A stretch of 6,128 nucleotides of DNA from contig JAJRVH010000216.1 in the NCBI GenBank assembly GCA_021545625.1, positions 1-6,128 on the forward strand. Reading direction: 5' to 3'. Position 1 is the first letter of the stretch, and the number at the start of each line of letters is the position of its first letter. Both the position numbers and the translations under genes were made by a program. The notes below the pieces were generated by a model that was given only the letters and a program-made list of their open reading frames with translations, was not told the origin of the DNA and ran no database searches. Shown here piece by piece: positions 1-6,096 of this stretch. This DNA is from Zetaproteobacteria bacterium. Its GTDB lineage: Bacteria > Pseudomonadota > Zetaproteobacteria > Mariprofundales > Mariprofundaceae.

Positions 1-370
1 AGCCGATGGCAAGCTGCAACGGGCTGGCGTGGAGCCGGACGAGCATGTTCAGCGCGATCCGTTTGTGCAGGCCGGTGTTTTCCATTGCCCGTGCGATCAG
101 AAAACCGCCGAGAAACAGAAAGATGATGGAGTTGACATAGCGGGGGGCGATTTCCTTGCCGCTGGCGATGCCGAACAGCGGGAAGGCAATCAGCGGAATC
201 ATCGCGGTCAGTGCCAGCGGCACGCATTCGGAGATCCACCAGACCGCCATCCACAGGGCGATGCCGAGCATCGCGCCGGCCTGCGGATGGGCGGGGATAT
301 CGAGCTCCAGCGCGGCCAACAGGCCGATGGCCGGACCGAGGATGCGCATCATGTTGGCGGAAGCGAACAT
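1..370 (-). CDS. SLC13/DASS-family sodium:dicarboxylate (or sulfate) symporter, N-terminal part, cut by window edge
   Basis: This is an inner-membrane carrier of the divalent anion:sodium symporter family (SLC13, CitT-like). Members take up di- or tricarboxylates, sulfate or phosphate with sodium; the substrate cannot be told from this part. I translated the reverse strand by hand: 123 residues are readable before the left edge. Diagnostic stretches are WWISECVPLALTAMIPL (about residues 44-60), FPLFGIASGKEIAPRY (about 63-78) and IIFLFLGGFLIARAMENTGL (about 82-101), followed by HKRIAL. These match the conserved SLC13 N-terminus (WW-x-E-x-VP-x-x-x-T, then FLGGF, then the L-H-x-R-I-A-L region). 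Roughly three hydrophobic segments are visible. The start is the ATG at 370-368; a later Met-Met pair at residues 7-8 is an alternative, and neither has a clear ribosome binding site. The gene is divergent from the MFS permease at 467. The family call is confident; length and substrate are unknown. Confidence 0.85.
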   Translation of the reverse strand, partial: MFASANMMRILGPAIGLLAALELDIPAHPQAGAMLGIALWMAVWWISECVPLALTAMIPLIAFPLFGIASGKEIAPRYVNSIIFLFLGGFLIARAMENTGLHKRIALNMLVRLHASPLQLAIG

Positions 371-466
371 GCGCCAATATGACCATGTCCGCGCCGGACG
401 GGCAAGCCGGGGGCATGCGTGCCGGCGGTGCTCGCAATTGATCCGCCGATGGTTTAATTTCCGTCC
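371..466. other. Divergent intergenic region between SLC13 carrier and MFS permease
   Basis: This 96-base gap separates two divergently transcribed transporter genes, so promoters for both should lie here or just inside the genes. I see no good -35/-10 pair on either strand. A TTTAAT at 453-458 resembles a -10 element for the plus strand, but nothing like TTGACA lies 16-18 bases upstream, and it would give an almost leaderless message for the 467 start. A GCCGG (406-410) / CCGGC (422-426) inverted repeat with an internal GCATGC could be an operator, but five-base arms are common by chance at this G+C content. Confidence 0.35.
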
Positions 467-1768
467 ATGGCGCAGTCGGCAATGCATCGATCCCGAAGAG
501 GAGCATCCCGTCGCAGTATCTGGTCCTGGGCCCTGTATGACTGGGCCAATTCGGCCTATACGACCACGGTTATGGCCGGTTTCTTTCCGGTATTCTTCAA
601 GCAGTACTGGGCTACCGGCCTGTCGGCCAACGAGAGCACGTTCTGGCTGGGACTGGCCAATGCCGGCTCCGGACTGGTCATTGCGCTGCTGGCGCCGGTG
701 CTCGGGGCCATGGCCGATCAGGGCGGCCTGAAGAAACGCATGATGCTCACTTTTACAGCCCTCGGGATTGTCATGACGGCGGCTCTTTTTCTGGTGCACC
801 AGGGGGCCTGGCCGATGGCCGTCATCGTGTACACGCTGGGCGCGATCGCATTCTCCGGTGCCAATGTGTTCTACGACGCTTTGATTGTCGATGTTGCCGG
901 ACGCGACAGTTACGACCGTGTATCGGCGCTTGGCTATGCGCTTGGCTATATCGGCGGTGGCCTGCTGTTTGCGGTCAACGTGTTGATGACGCTGCATCCG
1001 GACTGGTTCGGACTGGATAACAAGGGTGAGGCGGTGCGCTGGTCGTTTGTATCGGTGGCGCTCTGGTGGGCGGTGTTTTCACTGCCGCTTGCCCTGTTCG
1101 TGCACGAGAAGAGCGAGGCGGAGAGAGCGCACTGGCTGACGGCGGCGCGGGCCGGCTTTGTGCAACTCGGAGACACCTTCCGCCATGTACGCAGGATGAA
1201 GCAGATATGGCTGTTTCTGCTGGCCTATTTTCTCTATATCGACGGCGTCAATACCGTTGCCCGCATGGCAGTCGATTACGGACTGTCGCTGGGGTTTGAT
1301 TCGTCGGTGCTGATCACGGCCCTTCTGATGACCCAGTTTGTCGCTTTTCCGTCAGCGCTGGCGTTGGGCTGGCTGGGTTCGCGCTGGAGCCCGAAGGGGG
1401 TGATCCTGGTCTGTATCGCCGTCTATGCACTGGTTTGCATCTGGAGCTCGACGATGCGGCATGCCGGCGACTTCTATCTGCTGGCCGCCGCCATCGGACT
1501 GGTGATGGGCGGCATTCAGGCATTGTCGCGCTCGATGTATGCGCGCATGATTCCGCCGGATCAGGCGGCCGAGTATTTCGGTTTTTTCAATATGCTCGGC
1601 AAGTTTGCCGCCGTGCTCGGTCCGGCGCTGATGGGCGTGGTCAGCGTGGCTTCCGGCAGTGCCAGGGCTTCGATTCTGGCCATTGTCGTGTTGTTCGCTG
1701 TTGGCGCCCTGCTGCTGTACCACGTGCGGGAAGAATCACAGGAAACAGGAGTGAAAGATGCCGGATGA
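467..1768 (+). CDS. MFS transporter, UMF1 (vacuole effluxer Atg22-like) family
   Basis: This is a 433-residue polytopic inner-membrane permease, the usual size for the UMF1 branch of the major facilitator superfamily. The family hallmark WALYDWANSAY lies at residues 21-31, just after a short basic N-terminus, followed by FFPVFFKQYW. Residues 80-91 (GAMADQGGLKKR) are the MFS cytoplasmic loop 2-3 A-motif. Near the C-terminus, EYFGFFNMLGKFAAVLGPAL is the second family signature. About 12 hydrophobic segments are visible, with a central hydrophilic loop around residues 215-245. Yeast Atg22 exports amino acids from the vacuole; bacterial homologues have no settled substrate. The ATG at 467 is the first after an in-frame stop (TAA at 455-457). 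ATG 482 is also possible, and neither has a clear Shine-Dalgarno. The gene overlaps yceH by 11 bases, which suggests an operon. Confidence 0.9.
   Translation: MAQSAMHRSRRGASRRSIWSWALYDWANSAYTTTVMAGFFPVFFKQYWATGLSANESTFWLGLANAGSGLVIALLAPVLGAMADQGGLKKRMMLTFTALGIVMTAALFLVHQGAWPMAVIVYTLGAIAFSGANVFYDALIVDVAGRDSYDRVSALGYALGYIGGGLLFAVNVLMTLHPDWFGLDNKGEAVRWSFVSVALWWAVFSLPLALFVHEKSEAERAHWLTAARAGFVQLGDTFRHVRRMKQIWLFLLAYFLYIDGVNTVARMAVDYGLSLGFDSSVLITALLMTQFVAFPSALALGWLGSRWSPKGVILVCIAVYALVCIWSSTMRHAGDFYLLAAAIGLVMGGIQALSRSMYARMIPPDQAAEYFGFFNMLGKFAAVLGPALMGVVSVASGSARASILAIVVLFAVGALLLYHVREESQETGVKDAG
1747..1751 (+). promoter_or_regulatory. Ribosome binding site of yceH
   Basis: AGGAG lies 6 bases before the ATG at 1758, inside the last codons of the MFS gene. 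It fixes the yceH start at 1758 rather than the later Met at residue 9, and it implies that ribosomes finishing the permease can re-initiate on yceH. Confidence 0.7.
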
Positions 1769-2378
1769 AGCAGTGGAAGGCATGCTGAGCGCCGGGGAGG
1801 CGCGGGTGCTGGGCAGCCTGATGGAAAAGCAGATGACCACGCCCGATTATTATCCGTTAACGCTCAAGGCGCTGACGGCGGCCTGCAACCAGAAGAGCAG
1901 CCGTGCGCCGGTCATGCAGCTTTCCGGAAGCGAGGTGGCCGGCATCGTCAACGCCCTGCGCGGACGGGGGCTGGTAACCGCGCGCATGGACGGGCGCGTG
2001 GACCGCTACGAGCAGCATCTGTCGCGCAGGCTGAAACTGACGGGCAGGGAGAGGGCCGTGCTGTGCGTACTGATGTTGCGCGGGCCACAGACCCTGAACG
2101 AAATCCGCATCCATACCGGTCGCATGGTCGAGTTTTCCGACAGCCGTGAGGTCGAGGAAACGCTGCGGGGCATGATGGAGACGGACGAGGCACTGCTCGT
2201 GCGGCTGCCGCGGGCGGCCGGTCAGCGGGAAGAACGCTATGCGCAGCTTTTGTGCGGCAAGCCGGATGTTCCGGCGCCGTCTTTGAATGCCGGCAGTGTG
2301 GAACAGCGCCTTGCCGAACTGGAAAGACAGGTGGCCGGCCTGAGGTCCGAAGTGGCCCGCCTGAAGGAGGAACGCTAG
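1758..2378 (+). CDS. yceH: YceH family protein (UPF0502 / DUF480), winged-helix type
   Basis: This is a 206-residue soluble protein of the YceH/DUF480 family. Structures from the family show two tandem winged-helix domains, suggesting nucleic-acid binding or regulation, but no established biochemical role is known to me. Family motifs are easily seen: EARVLGSLMEK at residues 14-24, TTPDYYPLTLKAL at 27-39, ACNQKSSRAPVM at 42-53, LMLRGPQT at 105-112, and LPRAAGQREERYAQLL at 150-165. The position in TLKAL is usually Asn in relatives (TLNAL), here Lys. Residues 180-206 form a short coiled coil with heptad-like leucine and valine spacing, also typical of the family. The start is set by the AGGAG at 1747. 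The reading frame begins inside the MFS gene (11-base overlap), so coupled translation is likely. A functional link to the permease is unknown. Confidence 0.93.
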   Translation: MPDEAVEGMLSAGEARVLGSLMEKQMTTPDYYPLTLKALTAACNQKSSRAPVMQLSGSEVAGIVNALRGRGLVTARMDGRVDRYEQHLSRRLKLTGRERAVLCVLMLRGPQTLNEIRIHTGRMVEFSDSREVEETLRGMMETDEALLVRLPRAAGQREERYAQLLCGKPDVPAPSLNAGSVEQRLAELERQVAGLRSEVARLKEER

Positions 2379-2386
2379 GCACCGGT

Positions 2387-2415
2387 TTGCGATCGGTCGG
2401 ACACTTGCTTATGCT
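2387..2415 (+). promoter_or_regulatory. Possible sigma-70 promoter upstream of lemA
   Basis: TTGCGA (2387-2392) and TATGCT (2410-2415) are separated by 17 bases. Each matches four of six consensus positions. Transcription would begin near 2422, leaving a leader of only about 13 bases that just contains the lemA ribosome binding site. It is the best pair in the 56-base gap but weak. No terminator hairpin separates yceH from lemA, so read-through from the upstream genes is also possible. Confidence 0.3.
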
Positions 2416-2423
2416 TGTATGAC

Positions 2424-2428
2424 GGAGG
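2424..2428 (+). promoter_or_regulatory. Strong ribosome binding site of lemA
   Basis: GGAGG lies 6 bases before ATG 2435, the strongest Shine-Dalgarno in the window. It settles the lemA start and predicts efficient translation, in contrast to the weak, structured start of the protease gene that follows. Confidence 0.75.
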
Positions 2429-2434
2429 TGGGGC

Positions 2435-3025
2435 ATGGCTACGGTGACGTTGATTTTTCTGGGCGTGATCGCCTTTCTTGTTTTCTATGTCGTTTTTATC
2501 TACAACCGGCTGGTCAAGCTGAGAAACCGCTTCAAGAATGCCTTTTCGCAGATCGATGTGCAGTTGCGCCGGCGCTATGATCTGATTCCGAATCTGGTCG
2601 AAACGGCCAGGGCCTATCTGAAACATGAGCATGAAACATTGCAGCAGGTGATCGAGGCCAGAAACCAGGCTCTGGCGGCCATGAAGGGCGTGAGCCGCAA
2701 TCCGGGTGATGCCGCGGCAATGAAATCGTTGATGGGTGCCGAAGCCGCTCTCGGCGGGGCGTTGCTGAACCTGAACGCAGTCATGGAGAATTATCCGGAC
2801 CTGAAGGCTGACAAGACCATGGCGCAGCTCTCCGAGGAGATCAGCAGCACTGAAAACCGCGTCGCTTTCGCCCGTCAGGCATATAACGACGAGGTCATGT
2901 TCTACAACACCCGCCGCGAAATGTTTCCGGATGTCCTGTTCGCCGGCATCTTCGGCTTTCGGCCCGCGGCATTGTGGGAAATCAGCGACCAGCAGGCTCG
3001 CGAGGGCGTAAAGGTGAAGTTCTGA
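2435..3025 (+). CDS. lemA: LemA family protein
   Basis: This 196-residue membrane-anchored helical protein is of standard LemA size. A single hydrophobic segment spans about residues 4-22, followed by YNRLVKLRNRFKNAFSQIDV (23-42), the first part of the LemA signature. It continues RRRYDLIPNLVETARAYLKHE (45-65), split here into RRRYDLIPNL and VETARAYLKHE. Later family landmarks are ENRVAFARQAYND (140-152) and FPDVLFA (164-170) followed by FGF. The fold is expected to be a long antiparallel helical bundle outside the membrane. The biochemical role of LemA is unsettled, but LemA genes are frequently found beside M48 metalloproteases, as here, and are thought to partner with or modulate them at the membrane. 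The gene has a strong ribosome binding site and is followed after 25 bases by the protease gene on the same strand. Confidence 0.93.
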   Translation: MATVTLIFLGVIAFLVFYVVFIYNRLVKLRNRFKNAFSQIDVQLRRRYDLIPNLVETARAYLKHEHETLQQVIEARNQALAAMKGVSRNPGDAAAMKSLMGAEAALGGALLNLNAVMENYPDLKADKTMAQLSEEISSTENRVAFARQAYNDEVMFYNTRREMFPDVLFAGIFGFRPAALWEISDQQAREGVKVKF

Positions 3026-3034
3026 GCCCCTGAC

Positions 3035-3049
3035 CTGTCGGGACGACAG
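3035..3049 (+). promoter_or_regulatory. Hairpin with GGA loop at the start codon of the M48 protease gene
   Basis: CTGTCG (3035-3040) pairs perfectly with CGACAG (3044-3049), leaving a three-base GGA loop, one base before ATG 3051. The loop GGA is also the only Shine-Dalgarno-like core for that gene (GGGA at 3040-3043, 7 bases from the ATG). The structure could damp translation of the protease relative to LemA. It also has the general layout of a CsrA/RsmA site (GGA presented in a hairpin loop over a ribosome binding site), though the flanks do not match the full ACANGGANG-type consensus. The fold is seen; its function is inferred. Confidence 0.4.
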
Positions 3050-3050
3050 C

Positions 3051-4976
3051 ATGGACTTTTTCGGATATCAGGAGCAGGCGCGCCGGAATACCGCATGGCT
3101 GGTGTTCCTGTTTGTCGTGGCCACGCTGATGATCATGCTGGCCGTTTATGTCGCCGTGGCGGCCGGCCTGTTGTTTGCCCAGTTTTTCCAGACGCAGCCG
3201 CCTGTATCAATGCGGGCGTTCTGGAATCCGACCCTGTTCGGCTGGGTGGTGGCGGTGACGCTTCTGATCGTTTCGGGGGGCAGTCTCTATCGTACGCTGC
3301 AACTGCGTCGCGGAGGGGGCGCCTCGGTGGCGGAAATGCTGGGCGGGGAGCGGGTGTCGCCGGCCACGGACGATCCTCTGTTACGGCGGCTTCTGAATGT
3401 TACCGAGGAGATGGCGATTGCCTCCGGGCTTCCTGTGCCGCAGGCATATCTGTTGCCGCAGAGCGGCATCAATGCGTTTGCCGCAGGCTTTTCGCCTCAG
3501 GATGCGGTGATTGCCGTGACGCGCGGAGCTCTGGAGTTGCTGAATCGCGACCAGTTGCAGGGCGTCATTGCCCATGAAATCAGCCATATCCTGCATGGCG
3601 ATACGCGCCTGAAGATGCGCCTGATGGGGCTGCTGTTCGGCATTACGCTGATTTCCGATGCCGGCATTCTGATGCTGACCAGCCGCCATTCGGTGCGCTA
3701 TGCCGACCGGCGCAGGCAGCGGGGCGTGCATCCGGCCTTGCTGGTCATGGGGTTTCTGATCTTTCTCGTTGGCACGATCGGGGCTGTATTCGCCGATCTG
3801 ATCAAGCGGGCGGTGTCCCGGCAGCGCGAATATCTTGCCGATGCAGCCGCCGTTCAGTTCACGCGCAACCCGCAGGGCCTGGCCGGAGCGCTGAAGGTGA
3901 TTGGCGGTTATCGCGAAGGCTCGCGCATTCGTCATGCGGCGGCGGACCAGGCCAGCCATTTCTTCTTCAGCGAGGCCCTGAAGCGGGGATGGAGGAAAAG
4001 CTGGTGGGCCACCCATCCGCCGCTGGTCGAGCGCATCCGGCGTCTTGATCCCGCGTTTCGCGGTCAGCCGGCCAGTATCGAACCGGTGGCGCTGGCAGCA
4101 CGTGTTTACAGCGAGGCCGTGGCGGCGCTGGATGACGGAAGCGATGCAGCCGCAGGGCGAACCCGGGCCGCTGTCGAGAGCGTGATGGGGACCATCGGCC
4201 GTCCCGGGCCGGAACACCTTCGCCGGGCGCGCAACCTGTTGAAAGCGATTCCCCGAAGAGTCAGGGAGTTTGCACATGATCCGTATACGGCAAGAGCCAC
4301 GGTTTATGCCTTGTTGCTGAATCCGGATACAAAACTGCGCGCGCGCCAGCTTGAGGCTTTGCAAAAGGTTGCCGATGCTTCGGTCTATCGGGAGGTGCTC
4401 GATATCCAGCCGCAGATCCGGCGGCTGGATGCCGCCCTGCGACTGCCCCTGCTGGATATGCTGCTGCCGGCGCTGAAAACCCTGTCCCGGCCACAATATA
4501 TTCGTTTCCGGAAATCGGTCTATGTACTCATCCGCAGCGACGGGAAGATCAACATCTTCGAGTATATGCTGCACCGCATACTGTTGCGGCATCTGAAGCC
4601 GGTGTTTTCATCGGAGCGTCTGACCGGGATCAGGGTGAAGCACGCGCAGCTTGCCCCGCTGGCAGACGACTGTGTCTGCGTATTGGCCTGCCTGCTGCAG
4701 CAGGGCGCGCATGCCAATGCCGGCAGGTTGTTTGCGCAGGCACTGGACGATCTCGGTATCGAAATGGCTGCCTCATCGTTGCCTGCCTGCAGCCTTGCGC
4801 GTCTGGACAAGGCCCTGACGCGTCTGGACCGGGCATCGCCGGAAATCAAGAAGCGTCTGATCCGCGCAGCCGTGTACTGTGTGCTGGCCGATGGTCGCCT
4901 GGCGGTTGCCGAAATTGAACTGATGCGGGCGATTGCCGATGCGCTGGACGTGCCGATGCCACCGTTGTCCGTCTGA
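3051..4976 (+). CDS. M48 family membrane zinc metalloprotease with long C-terminal TerB-like extension
   Basis: The 641-residue protein is an HtpX/Ste24-class (M48) peptidase, expected to degrade or process proteins at the inner membrane. Hydrophobic segments lie near residues 14-45 and 60-78. The zinc site HEISH is at 175-179, and the third ligand is Glu260 in SRQREYLADAAAVQ (256-269). Two further hydrophobic segments lie near 190-210 and 229-250. WWATHPPLVERIRRLDP (318-334) is the typical end of the M48 domain. HtpX-type proteins are about 280-300 residues, so roughly 300 residues here are extra. The extension is mostly helical and contains two copies of DG[KR][IL]x[IV]xE, at 497-504 and 614-621, each in a hydrophobic helix context like TerB-fold domains. 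Residues 351-480 have no motif I recognise. All catalytic residues are present. The gene follows lemA by 25 bases, implying one operon, and its start is overlain by a hairpin. The peptidase call is secure; the TerB-like assignment is inference. Confidence 0.93.
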   Translation: MDFFGYQEQARRNTAWLVFLFVVATLMIMLAVYVAVAAGLLFAQFFQTQPPVSMRAFWNPTLFGWVVAVTLLIVSGGSLYRTLQLRRGGGASVAEMLGGERVSPATDDPLLRRLLNVTEEMAIASGLPVPQAYLLPQSGINAFAAGFSPQDAVIAVTRGALELLNRDQLQGVIAHEISHILHGDTRLKMRLMGLLFGITLISDAGILMLTSRHSVRYADRRRQRGVHPALLVMGFLIFLVGTIGAVFADLIKRAVSRQREYLADAAAVQFTRNPQGLAGALKVIGGYREGSRIRHAAADQASHFFFSEALKRGWRKSWWATHPPLVERIRRLDPAFRGQPASIEPVALAARVYSEAVAALDDGSDAAAGRTRAAVESVMGTIGRPGPEHLRRARNLLKAIPRRVREFAHDPYTARATVYALLLNPDTKLRARQLEALQKVADASVYREVLDIQPQIRRLDAALRLPLLDMLLPALKTLSRPQYIRFRKSVYVLIRSDGKINIFEYMLHRILLRHLKPVFSSERLTGIRVKHAQLAPLADDCVCVLACLLQQGAHANAGRLFAQALDDLGIEMAASSLPACSLARLDKALTRLDRASPEIKKRLIRAAVYCVLADGRLAVAEIELMRAIADALDVPMPPLSV

Positions 4977-4989
4977 TCCCGCACTGAAA

Positions 4990-5925
4990 TCAGGCCATGA
5001 TTCTTTGCAGGGTTTGTTCCAGTTCCTCGGCTTTCCATGGTTTGTGGAGCATGGCGGTGTGCGAATCGGCCAGCAGTTCCCCGGAGATCGCATGCTGATC
5101 ATATCCGGTCGAGAACAGGATGGGCAGATCGGCGCGCAGCGCGCGCATTTTTCCGGCCGTTTCGGTGCCGCTCTGGCGTGGCATCATGACGTCCAGAACC
5201 ACGGCCCTGATATGTTCGGTCCTGTCGCGAAACAGGTTCAGAGCATCCTCGCCGTTGTCCGCGGTGATGACCTGAAAGCCCATCATTTCCAGTATCTCGG
5301 CGCCAACCTCGAGCATCATCGGTTCGTCGTCGACCAGCAGCAGCAGCGGTTTGTCGGGAGCGTCATCGGTTGACTGTTCTGCCGGCTCGCTGGCCAGCGG
5401 AAAATAGAGACTGAAGACCGCTCCCTTGCCGGGCTCCGATGCCACGTCGATCCAGCCCAGATGGTTTTGCATGGCGCCGTATACCATGGCCAGCCCCATG
5501 CCCGTTCCTTCGCCGATGTCCTTGGTCGTGAAGAATGGGTCAAAGATGGATTCCCGTATTTCATCCGGAATACCGCAGCCGTTGTCCGCCACCGTCAGCA
5601 ACGCATAGCGCAGCCCCTCTGTCAGGCCGCTCCGTTCGGCCAGCTTGGCGTCGGCCTCGATGGCGCAGAGCCTGACGCTGATTTCCGGCGATTCGACGTT
5701 GCGCGTTGCATCGCAGGCATTTTTCAGAAGGTTCAGGAGGATCTGCTGAATCTGCCCGGCATTGCCATGCGTGTAGATATGTTTGGCGATTTGCCAGCGC
5801 TGCGTGACCTTCTTACGTATCAGCACGCGGCTGAATTCCCGCGTTTCCTCGATCAGATTCGAGCAGGAAATCAGTTCGCTGGCCGGTTCAGTACGAGCGT
5901 TCAGATATTTTCTGACATTGATCAA
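4990..5925 (-). CDS. Hybrid sensor histidine kinase / response regulator, N-terminally truncated (no DHp or sensor); likely remnant
   Basis: The 311-residue frame holds a complete GHKL ATPase domain and a receiver domain. The kinase boxes are: N box QILLNLLKNACDA (61-73, Asn65 and Asn69), G1 DNGCGIP (114-120), F box FDPFFTTK (128-135) and G2 GEGTGMGL (138-145). The receiver has Asp199-Asp200, phospho-acceptor Asp245 in VVLDVMMP, Thr273 and Lys295 before Pro. Residues 1-45 look like the linker that normally follows the second DHp helix. The phosphorylatable histidine, the DHp helices and any sensor are missing. The frame is closed by a stop at 5955-5953, and the only plausible start is TTG at 5925 with no Shine-Dalgarno. 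Neither other minus-strand frame upstream encodes a DHp. The parts that remain show no internal damage, so truncation may be recent, or the protein may act with a kinase elsewhere. The end is convergent with the protease gene, 13 bases apart. Confidence 0.85.
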   Translation of the reverse strand: MINVRKYLNARTEPASELISCSNLIEETREFSRVLIRKKVTQRWQIAKHIYTHGNAGQIQQILLNLLKNACDATRNVESPEISVRLCAIEADAKLAERSGLTEGLRYALLTVADNGCGIPDEIRESIFDPFFTTKDIGEGTGMGLAMVYGAMQNHLGWIDVASEPGKGAVFSLYFPLASEPAEQSTDDAPDKPLLLLVDDEPMMLEVGAEILEMMGFQVITADNGEDALNLFRDRTEHIRAVVLDVMMPRQSGTETAGKMRALRADLPILFSTGYDQHAISGELLADSHTAMLHKPWKAEELEQTLQRIMA

Positions 5926-6040
5926 TTTTTGATGCGGGAGTGATAAACATACTCAGAATTGTTGAAAGAGAAATTGAATAGGGCATTGCACAGAAAGTTT
6001 CGGCATAACCGCCTCTCTCCCACGGTGGACCTGGCCCAGC

Positions 6041-6058
6041 GGGTAGCCTCTGGCTCCC
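6041..6058 (+). other. Short G+C-rich hairpin of unknown role
   Basis: GGG-AGCC (with one bulged T at 6044) pairs with GGCT-CCC around a TCT loop. It is followed by GTCGGGTTTCTT rather than an immediate T-run, so it is not a convincing intrinsic terminator. It might be a leader structure for a gene starting at 6109, but no riboswitch class I know matches the surroundings. Confidence 0.3.
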
Positions 6059-6096
6059 GTCGGGTTTCTTCGCAGAACAACCAAAGGCGGAAATTG

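Noticed and set aside
29..731. Plus-strand open frames of 117, 191 and 76 residues at the left end
   Set aside because: They lie opposite the SLC13 gene or out of frame with the MFS gene, and their Arg/Ala/Pro-rich translations resemble no family. The SLC13 reverse-strand translation is clearly the real one.
2376..2392. Near match to a sigma-54 promoter (GGCAC ... TTTGC) at the end of yceH
   Set aside because: The GG to GC distance is 11 rather than the required 12 bases, and the -24 element lacks its leading T. Sigma-54 does not tolerate this spacing well.
2411..2422. Three-codon mini-ORF (ATG CTT GTA TGA) just before the lemA ribosome binding site
   Set aside because: It has no ribosome binding site and no attenuator structure around it; it would also lie upstream of the best predicted transcription start.
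3381..4592. 403-residue open frame on the minus strand opposite the M48 protease gene
   Set aside because: Its translation is Gln/Arg/His-rich with no hydrophobic or family pattern, and the plus-strand frame has unmistakable M48 motifs over the same bases. It is a shadow of G+C-rich coding DNA.
4933..5943. Plus-strand frames of 146 and 160 residues opposite the kinase
   Set aside because: They are antisense to conserved kinase and receiver motifs and have no recognisable content.
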